A DNA stretch of 64,000 nucleotides from Isoetes taiwanensis (taxonomy: Eukaryota > Streptophyta > Lycopodiopsida > Isoetales > Isoetaceae), in contig JAJEKV010000052.1 in assembly GCA_021234155.1 (NCBI GenBank), positions 8,479,358-8,543,357 of the forward strand, given 5' to 3'. The translations under genes and the position numbers were made by a program. Of the stretch, positions 22,900-34,328 are shown one piece after another (positions within the stretch are counted from its first letter, which is position 1; each line of letters opens with the position of its first letter). Under the pieces are notes generated by a model that saw only the letters and a list, made by a program, of their open reading frames with translations, was not told where the DNA came from and did not search any database.

Positions 22900-25800
22900 C
22901 TGTACTTTTCTCTCCTTCAATTTCACAATCTTATTTAGAATGTAAAATGCAAAAAACAACTGCATCATGTTCTTATTTAGAATGTCGTCTTGCACATAGA
23001 TGCAAAAAATGCCTCTCTCCATTTCGCCATAGCCAGAATTGGAGAAAATGTGTAGCAAAGAAACTCATGAAATTTATGCTGTGAAAAGCACCAAAACTGC
23101 CAAATCTAATTTCAAATTTCAGGTAACTACTGCAGCTCTGCCCCGTACAGGAGAACCGGCTCGACCAAGGCCCTAAACAGGTGTGACTGATGACACCAGG
23201 CATACAGCTCTGCCTTGTGGCTGTTGTTCTACATGGCATATAAGCTTCCCACCCTATTGTGACATGCAATCTGATGGAAGCATCCCATTGTGTGATAGCA
23301 AAAAACTCAATCCCCAAATACTTGTAGGTCGGAGCCACCCCCATGTTTTGCCCTTGGTAAGTGAAGGAGAGAGGCCTTGGCTGACGGGAGGATGAAACAA
23401 GCTAGTTTTGGCCAAGTTATAACTCGCATGCCAGTGAACCGGCAAAAAGTATCTAGAGCATCCAGGTGACTTTGCATGTCTTCTGGAGTGTGGGCCAAGA
23501 GGTTCACATCATCAGCATATATGAATTGCCAAATTATATGGTGCATGAGTTGAGCGCCCATCCCTCCATGCTCAACAAGCCAATCTTCCAGCTGATCAAT
23601 ATAAAGGCCAAAGAGCATCGGGGAGAGGGGGCAATTCTAGCGCACCCCAATACTACTGACAACAGGTTGTCTTGGTGGTGTGAGATAGTTTGAGCATATC
23701 TTATATAACCTGTATATTACATTTTGCAAGTTGATAGGGGTCCCTGGCTGCCTCAATCTATCCCACAACTTGTCCCAGGGTACTGTGTCAAAAGCCTCTG
23801 CGAAATCCACAAAACAACAGTATAGGTTTTGCCTGTGATACCTACTATCCTCAATCCATATTCTCAGGGTAAAAACATGGCCAATTGTGGAATGTTTAGG
23901 CTGAAAGCACCCGTTTTAGAGCATGCATCTCTGCGTGTTCTGCCTATATCATCATCTGCTTCTCAAGGATGCCAGCCAACAATTTTGCAAAGAGGAAGCA
24001 GACCATGATTGTGCGATAGTTGGCTGGGCAGTGAGGATCACCTGCCTTGTGTATGGAAACAACTCTACTAGTGGTTCAATGTGGAGGGGAATCCTTCTTG
24101 CAATGCTCCATTGAACAATGCCATGAGGAAAGGCACAATTGGAGGCCCAGCCTATTTGAGAAGCTCTGCCTGATGCCATGCAAATCTGCTGCCTTCCCAT
24201 TAGCGAGGCGTTGTAGGCCCATTATGACATCTCCTTCTGTAATGACCAGTGCTAGGCCCATCTACGAGGGTACTGTTGCTCGACCCTCTAGTGGATCATA
24301 AAGCCGCTGCAAGTATTGCACCTATTGGTCTGAGATGATGTTCCACGTAGATTGTGTAGGCTTGCTCAATACCTTTCTTCAGAATGTCTGGGGTGACGAT
24401 CCAGGAGATAGAACATCTGTTGCTAGTATCTTGCGAGGTATCTGGCTTTCTTGGCCTTGGGAAGGAGCAGTATTCGTTGAAGGTATGTGGACGCAAGGCG
24501 GGGTCAGTGACTCGTCGGAGCCAGCATTTGAACTCCCCTAAATTCCTTATCAAACCACCGGGGAAGGTGGTAGCTCCCAAGGGCCTTTGTGAGCAGCCCC
24601 TCCCAAAGCATATGTTGTGGCCGTCTAAAGCAATTGAATCAAAACTGGGCAGTCTACTGGTGCAGTGTGGGAAGCTTCAGTCCAGATCATGCTCAACTAT
24701 CTGGGCATAGGTTTCTGCATAGTCCCAGTCCAGGTGCAGTTGTCGCACACGGGGTGTTGAGGCAATGGACACGCAGGCCACCTGCCAATCTATATGGGAG
24801 AAAAGGGGTTGGTCGTCCGAGTCTATTTCCTTGTCCCGACTGTCTGTTCCAATACCAAAATGGGTAATCAGATGCAGGTCTTGTTCCTCTGCCAGTACAT
24901 AATCCATAACATTGGAGCTGCCCCCTGGTTCTCATGTCTACAGGTGCAGCGGCTGGAGGATGGCCATTGTGCTAGCCCATTGCAAATGATCAAGTCAAAG
25001 ATGCTGCATAGCAACAGCAATTGCCTGCTATAGCATGTAACATGGTTGTTATCTGATATCCTTGGCCAAGTCATCTCTGCAGGGTTTAGTTGCAACACAT
25101 CCTCTATCAAGGGTTCAAATTCTGGGACCTGCTCGGCCCTCGTGCATGCATTAAAGTCTCTGAGCAACATGATCGTGCTCAATTATTTGTGTTGTTGTAT
25201 GTCATCATATAGATCGATATAGGGCTCCAATCTATCCACATCCGAATGAATGTTATAGAAGTTGCTCTCGGCATGTGGAAAGTAGCATCCTGCCACAAGA
25301 AGGAGGTTGCTGCTGCCATGTTGCGCGCATATCCACAAGTCGTGATTGTGTCTATCTATCTTGTGCAAAGAGATTGCCTGCACCAAGGTTGTGCGATAGT
25401 AGCAGGCGATCCCCCCTCCCCCCATGTCCACGCTTTCCTGTGCACTCATTGAACACCGAGAAATGTAGATAGCTTGGGAGGTCTGACAGTCTGTGCCTAG
25501 CATGTTTTCAAATTTCCATGAGGAAAATGAGACCTATATCTGATGAAATGGAGTTGAGGCTCTCTCTTGGGAAGCCTGGTAGTTCTAAGATACCATACGG
25601 AGGCACAATTTCTATTTGTCAGCATTAGATGTAGATGGGCGAGGGGTTGTGGTGGCAGCAGGGGGAGTAGTGTGTGGTGTCTGAGTGGGAATTGTTGGAA
25701 CAGCTAGAGCAATGGGAGCAGGAGAGGTGGAAGGAACTGGCAGAGGAGAATGCACTAGCACAGATGGGGGGGTGGTTACAACAACTCCTTGGGTAACAAA

Positions 25801-25999
25801 GGGCCTCTGATGTGGCAGTAGCATGATGCAGCACATATGTGACCTCAGCAGGTGTCGGTCTAAAAATTTGCAACTTGCCTCGGACCAGTCCTACGGCCCC
25901 TTCGGCAATGGATGTTCCTGAGCCAACTCTTACCAGCAAGACTCATGTTGCATCGGGGTGAGATCCTGTTCAACATATAGGGTGGTGCCTTTCAATCAT
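22900..25999 (-). mobile_element. LINE ORF2: endonuclease and reverse transcriptase (degraded)
   Basis: Reading leftward there is first a Pro/Thr-rich linker (25840-25612). The endonuclease follows (25503-24870), with GGGIACYYR, LLRDFNA and LFDLIICNG. Reverse transcriptase is at about 24580-23300, with KGIEQAYTIYVEHHLRPI, the fingers/palm region, and FIYADDVNLLAHTPEDM at about 23515. The YADD catalytic pair is intact, but the frame breaks at least five times. Such elements copy themselves by target-primed reverse transcription. The 3' end is near 22900 without a clear poly(A) run. The coiled-coil ORF at 31375-30300 is probably its ORF1, separated by a later DNA-transposon insertion. Confidence 0.85.
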
Positions 26000-26001
26000 T
26001 A

Positions 26002-29000
26002 GGGCGGATTTGGGGTCTGAAAATGGCCTCCTATCAGCCATTCCACGTCATATTTCCGCTCCTTTTTTCCCATGCCACCTAGGATACAAAATCTCATCAT
26101 TACAGATTTACTTGGAATATTCTCGGGAATAAGGGGATTAGCATTCATGCGCCATATGTATTTAATTTCATTTGGTTGTCGGACGGTGATGCAACATGTG
26201 CGCTTCTAAAAAGCCACTTGCATTATAGCATACCTGTAACTCATGGCGGTGCCTCTTGGTTTGTCAGATACCAAGCGTGCGTGTCACCGATTCTTGCGCT
26301 ATTTTCATTTAGAGGCCATGGCCATACAAGCTTCCCGCCTTCCACATTTCAAAATTTGAATGTGTAGCAAGCTTTGTATCGGACTTTCATTCTTGGTATT
26401 GGCGAGTTCTGCGCGCCTTATGGGTGGTTCACATGGAGAAGTTTAGGCCCTCCGTGAGTTCATGAGTGAAAAGATCGATTAAAAAATTCAATTTGCATCA
26501 TTTTCACGCAAGTTGGATCTTGCAAGGGCTGATTTTCCAAAAGCGGGGCTGAATTTTTTTGCCTCGGCCCAAGTTCAAGCCGGGTTTTAAACCCGGTAGC
26601 CAGCGATTAAGATCCATGTGAACCGGCGTGATTAACGGGATCTTTACTTCATCCCAATATGGGCTTTCCGCCCCCTACAATTGAAATTTGAATTTGCTTA
26701 ATGTATAAAAGCATGGATTGTAGGAGAATGGACTTTTCGATTTCCATATGCACGTTGCAAATTTCAAAACGAGGTTAGTACGGACGTTCGGCTCACACGG
26801 CGAATTGTCTTTGGGGCATACAAATTGTACACCTTCATTTGGCCGTGCGATCCACGCATGATATGGAAGCTCCAAATGATATGTGGATAAGGATCCAACC
26901 GACTCGAATATGCTCCGGTCTTCAATCAAAAAAAGAGGTCTAAAAATAAGAACTTAGACCTCGGCGTATTGTGTCTTTGCGGGCTCAAAAAGTGTTGACA
27001 TCCGGGCGGATGGCGGTTTATATCCATTGGATCCGTTGAGTGGCAAGAAACCGTCATTTCGGGGACGTTTCAAGTTTAGTTCGATTTTGTGGTGGCGGTA
27101 ACTCGGCCTCCTAGGATATTGTGAGAGATTGAGAGAGGATGAAGGCATTGAATCGAATACGGTTCCTTGAGATGAGCCGCCCAGATAAGGAAGGGGAAAT
27201 GTCCGTGAAGATGCTAATAAATGACATTATACTTTGCAATGTGAAGGGTTTATACATTCTTGAAGTACAAAGGTTATGGTGTTTGTGTTTAGATACCGCT
27301 AATACAAGAAGGCTTTGACTACCTTTAACAATAGATTCCTTTAAAACTCTATTGCTATTTAAATTATAGCAAAAATGAGTCTTGAAACTCTTTAAGTAGT
27401 AGAAGAACTCTTTGACTAGTTATCCATTTGATGACCATTTTTTAAGAAAATATGATATGTGACATTCTTATATGCAAACATTCATAAAATTTATGAACAT
27501 TGAAGGTCAAAGCCATCCTTGTTTAAAGAGGATCATATGATGCTAAATCTTCATCTTGTGTAAGTAATTGCATATAAGAAATTAAGCTTGGTGTGATCCT
27601 TGCGTAATAAAGTAAATAGAAACACAAATATTCAACTTACAACTTACTTAGCGTAAAACAAATAGTATTTTAATAAACCAACACTTTATATACTAACACT
27701 TTACACTTTAAATAAGATATTTCTTTCTTTCCTTTTACTTGAAAGCTTTTTTTTTTTTTTCAAGATGGATCACACCAAGTTTAATAATACATATGCAAAA
27801 AAAAAGGGACACACTAAATTGCATGGTGTGATCCACTTTCTTATTTGTTGTCAAATTAAAATTAAACACAAGTACTCATTCCTATTTGTATCTAAAATGC
27901 TTTACCACTCTTAAGTACATAAGTCATTATCCCTTTTCAAAGAGCATAATATTTTTCAAGAAGGATCACACCAAGCGAATAGTACATATGCAACAAAATG
28001 AACACACTAAATTCAAGATCGTGTGATCCACTTTCTTATTTGTTGTCAAATTAAAATTAAACACAAGTACCCCTTCTCATTTAATGCTTTACCACCCCAA
28101 GTGCATAAAGTTATTAGTCCTTTTCAAAGAGCATTTTCAAAGAGCATATCTTTTTTTTTAAGAAGGATCACATCAAGCATCCTATTTGCATCTAAAATAC
28201 TTTACCAACTCTAGTAGTACATAAAGTTATTAGCCCTTTTCAAAAAAGCAAACACTTTATCAATAAATGAGCACGTCACATATCCACACTTAACTTCAAA
28301 TAAGACACATATATATTTCTTTTATTAAAAGATAATCAAAGTAATTTTACTATAGGAAGTCATGTTTTTCCAAAAAGATCACACCAAGCGAATTTTGTAT
28401 AAGCTAAAAGGTTGGAATATACTAAATTCGCATGGTGTGATCCACTTTCTTGTTTGTTGTCAATAGATAATAACACCAAGTCCCTCATCAATAGTCTCTC
28501 ATTTGCATATAAAATATGTATCATTCCAAGTTATATTATGTTTTATGAACTAAACTTTTTCAAAGAGGGTCCCAAAGCAAAATACAAACACATAATCAAT
28601 AAGCCAACACTTTACCAACAACCAAAGCTTTATTAAATAAGATTTTTATGTTATTTTATCAAACCTAACAATGTTTCCATATGTGACACTTTGAGTTAAG
28701 CTGATCCAAAGGCTCATGAAAGCGACATTTTATACAATATGTCTTTGGAGCTTTTTGTGTCGTGGCATTAGTAAACACCTCTAATGGAGCAAATATTTTG
28801 TAACTCATTTTTTCAACAACCCTGGATGCACGTCTTATCAAACATTTCTTCATTGCAAGGACACCATTCTCATAAGGCTTGCACAATTCGCTTAAACGAG
28901 GTCATGGGACGACTTTCAAGCTCGGCCCCACAATTTACTAGCGTAAAACTAGATGCCCATTGCCCCTGAATGTATATCTTGGAAAAGCATGTCTCTTATG

Positions 29001-30092
29001 TCCATATGTTAGACAACAACGATGCCAGTAATGCTTTTCCCTAGTCCCAAATCCCCGACATCTGATAAATATAGCCCAAAGAAAAATATTTGATTCAGTG
29101 AGTGAATATAAATCAAGAAGAGGGAAGAAAAAAGAAGCAAGGATCACATGACGCGAAATCTCACTACACATTTACAAAGTGCATATGCATTTTCGCATGG
29201 TGTGATCCATGTATTATTGAGGGTGCAAATTTGCAAATATCCTCCTCTTCAAACCCCTTCCCCCCCTCCCTTCCCTTGCAATATACTATCCATAGCATTT
29301 ATTTTGAACCCTATAGTTCTACCTATTCATTGCGTATGAATGTCGCTCCGGCGATGTAACTCCATAGTCATCCTTCGTTAAGGATAGCATTCTCACCCAC
29401 AAGCCTATGGATAGATATCCTTCCACCGTCATGCCTTTATTGTTTTGTAAGTGATGAACTGCAGAAGCAATGTAGGAGTACTAGGAGCAATGATGGATGC
29501 AAATAGAGATACGGATCGGTCGTTGAATTGTAAGAATGAATGGCAGGGAGCAATACGATGAATGGGAAGAGCTGAAAATTAGGAAAACTTCAGAATGAAA
29601 ATTTGGGTAGTAAAAACATGGCATGTAACGTACGTTTGCTTGTCCGCACATCGTCTCGCCGTTGTTGCTTAACTCTATGCTCGCCCATAAAAACACGGAC
29701 ACTATTGGAGACTTGGATTCCAAATGAAGAGCTGGGTTATGAGAGGATGCAATGAAGCGGCGCTTAATGTGAACAATGGAAATCTTGGTGCCAAAATTTG
29801 AAAAAGTGGTTGGCGCATGTGGGCATGTGCACAGTAGGCGGGAAAAGTAGCCATTATTTTGGTCCGCGATACGATTTTCGAAAAATGCGGGCCATTAATG
29901 TGGTTGCAATGAATGCAGAAACATGTCCTATGAAATTTCGCCATGTGGATGCCAAGTAAGCCTGCTCCTCTTTCTACTTGCCAACTAATACTGACTTTGG
30001 AAAAAAATGCGCAAACATCATTGGTCGCGAGAAACATGACGTGGAATTCTGGCATCCAAGATAAGGGCCATTTTGAGACCCCAAATCCGCCC
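26002..30092. mobile_element. Non-autonomous DNA transposon (~4.1 kb) with 27 bp terminal inverted repeats
   Basis: The left end GGGCGGATTTGGGGTCTGAA continues to AATGGCC. The right end (30066-30092) is its inverse, with 26 of 27 positions matching by eye. A further inverted block, TTCCACGTCAT, lies about 20 bp inside each end. TA flanks both ends (26000-26001 and 30093-30094), which would fit a TA target duplication, but complementarity extends through CATTA/TAATG, so the exact edge and superfamily are open. No 8 or 9 bp target duplication is visible. The interior is AT-rich and holds no transposase-like frame, so mobility would need a partner elsewhere. It sits inside a LINE. Confidence 0.75.
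27520..29215. repeat. Array of paired inverted GGATCACACCA motifs inside the DNA transposon
   Basis: GGATCACACCAAG-type sequences on the + strand occur at about 27763, 27963, 28165 (variant), 28377 (GATCACACC) and 29141 (variant). Most are followed 45-70 bp later by the inverse, TGGTGTGATCC or a near match (27826, 28020, 28434, 29200; also 27587). The sequence after the inverse is itself conserved: ACTTTCTT.TTTGTTGTCAA (27836, 28030, 28442). Each pair can fold as a hairpin with an AT-rich loop containing ACATATGCA. Confidence 0.8.
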
Positions 30093-30299
30093 TAATGTGC
30101 CCGCACTGATGCAATATTGCCTCTTGTGCTCGTGTCTCTGCAACTATGAATGTGACAATGCATGGGTGGTCAGGCGTTGAGCACCAAAACGACTTGCCCA
30201 TACAATGTGCATTGGTGTCTGATATGTCATGCGAGAGAGGACCTGATCCTGGAGGCGCTTAGTGAGAAGATGCTCTTCTATCTCTTCTGGGTGTCTACG

Positions 30300-31375
30300 C
30301 ATCATTACATTGTAGCATTTCCAGCCTAGCTCTTATTGCTCATTGAGCCTCGGAGAAATATCGGTTGTCTCAACTGGTAGTATTTGCTGGCTAGGAGGTG
30401 CGGGCTGTGCGCGGCAAGGAGGGTATGGTGGTCGAGGTGGAGCAGCTGCTGTTTGTCTGGGATAGTTGGCAGAAGTAGTCCTCCACTCTTGAAGCTGGGA
30501 GCTCAGCTCTTGCTGGAGCATTTTTTCCTTGCCAACTCGTGTATACGATAATTGTTCATGAATCTCGGCATGGGGGCCTTTACCTTACTAGGCAACGACT
30601 GCCCATAACTCATGTCCTGAACAATAGAGCTATATTCTAGCCGCTGTAGTCAGGAGTTAACTGCAGTATCCCTTAGGGATGTTTGTCTCGAGCATGCTTA
30701 CCCTGTCCTTAAAGGCCTGGAGCTCCAATGGCCGCCTCGACTGTCCTTTGAATGGTAGTGGTTTCACCTGCTTCTGACTGTATGCGGGAGATAGCGGCAT
30801 TCATGTCCTCCACAAAACGGTCCCTATCCTGTGCCATGTTGTCAAAGGTGGCAGATAGGATGTCTACACGGGCTTGGAGATCAGCAAAGCACATCTTTTC
30901 TTGCTGCCTTTCAAATAGCTCCAAGCTTATACCATCCTCAAGTTATTGTATGCAGGTCTCCATTCTCGCGGCCCGTTGCTTCTCTGTCGCTAACTGCTTT
31001 TTGAACACCTGGAATATTGAGGATGTCACCTGTTCTTCGAGACTCGCAATCCTAGCTGCATTACCCTCAACAATCGCTTTTATTTGCCCCCAATTTTTCG
31101 TGCATGCCTGGTGTGTTGCTGCATCATGGCTGCAGCTCCTTCGGCATGGAAGAGGCTTCTTCCCTGCTCTTACTGTTGGGTCTGGGCTGCTTGTGTGGGG
31201 GGCCGTGTGTTTGCTCCTCCCAGTCAAGCTTGTCAGGCGACTGGGTCTGGGCATGGGTCTGGGTTTCAGACTGGGCTATGGTTGAGGCTTGATGGGTATA
31301 GCCATCAGAATCCCAGCCCTGGGACATGGGGAGGCGACCGGGTTTCCATGGGTGCCTGGAGGAGAGTGTAGACAA
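30300..31375 (-). mobile_element. Probable LINE ORF1: coiled-coil protein
   Basis: The - strand frames contain a polar Gln/Ser/Pro-rich N-terminus (31375-31130) and a coiled-coil region (31100-30709) with AARIASLEEQV, KKQLATEKQRAARMETCIQ and LQARVDILSATFDNMAQDRD. A Pro-rich C-terminus follows (30521-30333). A stop near 30940 and frame changes break it. Its place upstream of the endonuclease/RT remnant, same orientation and separated only by the 26002-30092 transposon, suggests ORF1 of that LINE. I see no zinc knuckle. A retrotransposon gag is the alternative. Confidence 0.5.
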
Positions 31376-31379
31376 GTAC

Positions 31380-31640
31380 TAGAGAGAGTGTAGGCAAGGA
31401 GTAAGGGAAAAAGAGAGTTTCAAAAGGCAAGGAGGCTATAGAGAGAAAGTGGCAAGGAAGCCTAAAGAGAGGAAGTGGGGTGCTAGAGAGAGAAAGTGAC
31501 AAGGTTCTCAAAACCAATAAGGAAGTGGGGCAATTGTCCTAGAGAGAGAAAGCGGCAAGGTGCTAAAGAAGCAATAAGGAAGTGGGGCAATTGGTTTAGG
31601 GAGAGAAAGTGGCAAGATGCTAGAGGGAGGGAGGGAGGGA
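31380..31640. repeat. GA-rich tandem repeat (~57 bp unit)
   Basis: Three units of 56-57 bp share AATAAGGAAGTGGGGCAATT and TAG.GAGAGAAAG.GGCAAG (about 31440-31615), ending in a GGGA microsatellite (31622-31645). It lies just upstream of the coiled-coil ORF and may be the 5' untranslated region or promoter of that LINE, since LINE 5' regions often carry tandem monomers. Confidence 0.7.
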
Positions 31641-31739
31641 GAGAGATATATGAAATGAGATTGTATTATTACGTTTGTGAGACTGCCAGGTCTATAAGAC
31701 GTTCAAACCAGTACATTGTCATGTATAAAAAAGATCATC

Positions 31740-34310
31740 TAATGCATCATCAATAGTAATACATTAACCCCTCCCCTCTCTTCCTCATCAATTTTCTTTA
31801 CATCCATTATTTCTGGACATTCCTCTTTGTAATCCAAGATGTCAAGTATATATACCCCCAAGTATATATAACCCAATTGGACACCTGGAAGATCAAAGAA
31901 ATCAACAAGTGCATAAGCATGTGTACCATGTTTAATGCGGAAATCAATATACGCTGGACGATGAAGAAGCATATGTGCTTCATCTTCAAGTGCCCTAGTA
32001 TCACACAACTTGCATGATCCAAGCTCATGTGGGATATCGTTCCACCTGCCTAGCTCGACCCCTAACCTATGCGAGCTCAATCTCATTCTACATATAGCTT
32101 TTCTATATCTAACCGAGATATTTTCCTGAAGGTACTTGCCTCCTTTTAGCCTACGGTTGATGTGACTTCTATAAAACTCCTTAACTGCACCTTCTCTTTA
32201 GCACACGCGAGTGACATTTCTCCTGACCCATCCCTGTATATCATCCTTATGCATCCCCAAATCATCCGTGTATATCCCTCTACTTCCAGACATTTCACAT
32301 TCCACTAGTAGCATATCATAAGGCGTTTGCATCTTGATGCCAAGTTCCATCGAAAAAATCTTTTCTATACTTTCTCAAATTTTTTCCATCTATCCAATGC
32401 CAAACCTGGCCCCAAACCTCACAACCATACAACACAACTGATTGCACTAAAGTGATATACAACTGTCCTTCATATTAAAATTCGATATATCTGCTTTTCT
32501 ACACCTGCGTTGCATGGCATAGAGGGCTTTAAGCCCACCATCTGTTTTTTGCTCGGCTGCCAAGTTCCAGTTTGAGCTTTTGTCTACAATTAAGCCAAGA
32601 TATTTATAGTTCTCCACCAGCTCACAGGTTCCCCTTTATACAACACTTTTACATGGTCTACTTTATTAGCCCCAAACGGGACTATTTTGGTCTTAGCTAT
32701 ATTTACCTTCGTGCTTTTTGCATCACAAAAGTGGCCCAAAACATTTAGATGTCTCTGTAAACCCGCTACACTCTTGGACAATAGCACAACATCATCAGCA
32801 TATAATAATAATAATAAAAGAACACACCCATTCAGAGTTGTTCCATCATCACCATTTTGCTTAATCCACTCTTCTAATTGATCTACGAAAAGACCAAAAA
32901 GCGTAGGTGATAACGGGCAGCCTTGCTTAACCCCCACATTACTCTCAACATACTCCTCACTAGCGTACGGAAACATGAGCCGAATCAAAACCTTATCATA
33001 AAGCCTCGCAACTGCTTGTCTATATGCAAGTGGTACCTCAAGAGCTATCATTCTGTCCCACAAATGAACTCTTCCTACCATATCAAAGGCTTTTGGAAAG
33101 TCTACAAATAATGCATATAACGGCTTCCTCTTCCCAACCACAACGTCCATCATTGCTCTCATTGTTACACCGTGGTCAGTTGTTGACTTCTTAACCCTGA
33201 ATCCTGCCTGTCCTTTTGCCATCACATTATTAGCTTCAGCCCATGCACTAATTTTAGTGTTCAATATGGTGGAAAAGGGCTTGGCATAGAAGCTACATAT
33301 CATAATCATACAGTAATTATTGGGATCAGATTCATCACCTGCCTTGTGAAGAGGAATGGCCCTATTAATTTGCCATGTATACGGAAAACCTTCTCGCAAG
33401 ACAGCATTGAACAGTTTTAATAGGACTTCTACCACTTTATCTCCTGCTCATTTGAACATTTCAGCCATAAGCCCTCTGCATCGACAGCCTTACCATTAGA
33501 CAACTTTTGTAGCCCATTAGATATGTTCTCAAGGAGAAGCACAACTCTTCTCGATGCATATCGCCCATTGATGTGTCAATACCATTTACGTGGTACAATT
33601 TTTTAATATGCCCCATCAAAGTACTAACCTCAATAGATGTGCTTTTTTTTGAGATGGTTTCAGTCTATTCCAGAACTTTTTGGGGTAAGCAATTAACTCC
33701 CTTACCATTTGCTCATGTTTCCTATGCAAATATGCTCTTTTCTTCCCCTTGACCATCCTAATATACGCTTTTCTAGCTCGAGCTTTTGCATCCCTTTTTG
33801 CCAATCTAAACTTCTCCCTTTGCAATCTGCACTCTCAGCCAAAGCAACCATTGCATGGCAGCCCTGTTCGTTGCCTATTTGAGATGAAACATGTATTGGC
33901 TGACTCCAAACCATCTGAGTAAGAGCATGACTAATGTCTTCCGCACCAACTAGCCATGAAATGGTGGAAATTAGTTTATCACAACAATCTTTGTACTTTT
34001 CAGATTTGTCATACCTCATAATAGGTTTAAGGGATGGTTGTGGCACAGCATCATGGACAGGCATGCCTGCAATACGAAGGACAATAAATAAAGGTTCATG
34101 GTCAGACTCAATATTGTCCTTTCCGATAGAAAAACTAGCCACGTTGTGCAAAACAGGGACTGGCCAAAACATAGGCTATCACACTCGCTTCTCTACAATG
34201 TAAGTGCTCCTGTTCGTGGAAATTTGGTCGTCCCATTGTAGATGACCAAATTTAAGGCGCTGTAAAAAGCCAGAACATGATTACCCTAGGGAGAGGGTCA
34301 ACATATGTTG
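31740..34310 (-). mobile_element. Second LINE: endonuclease end, RT and C-terminal region (5'-truncated)
   Basis: Going leftward, about 34290-34090 holds the endonuclease end (LNLVIYNGT, then SDHEPL). A basic linker follows (33825-33616). The RT domain is open from 33435 to 32590, with KGQAGFRVKKSTTDH, LFVDFPKAFD, GVKQGCPLSPTLFGLFVDQLEEW and LYADDVVLLSKSVAGLQ, so YADD is intact. The C-terminal region (32086-31740) has MRLSSHRLGVELGRWNDIP and CDTRALEDEAHMLL. It belongs to the same broad clade as the LINE at 22900-25999. The 5' end stops where the copia LTR begins (34329). Several frame breaks make it inactive. Confidence 0.9.
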
Positions 34311-34328
34311 TCTTCCGAATGTCTGTTC

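Noticed and set aside
25105-25125. tRNA T-arm-like GGGTTCAAATTC
   Set aside because: No acceptor stem or anticodon arm fits around it, and it lies inside the LINE endonuclease region. I found no tRNA gene in the window.
27520-28470. CRISPR-like array
   Set aside because: Repeats are inverted pairs with uneven spacing in a plant transposon, not direct repeats with unique spacers.
30752-31285. 177-codon + strand open frame
   Set aside because: Antisense to the coiled-coil ORF1; composition is typical of a shadow frame.
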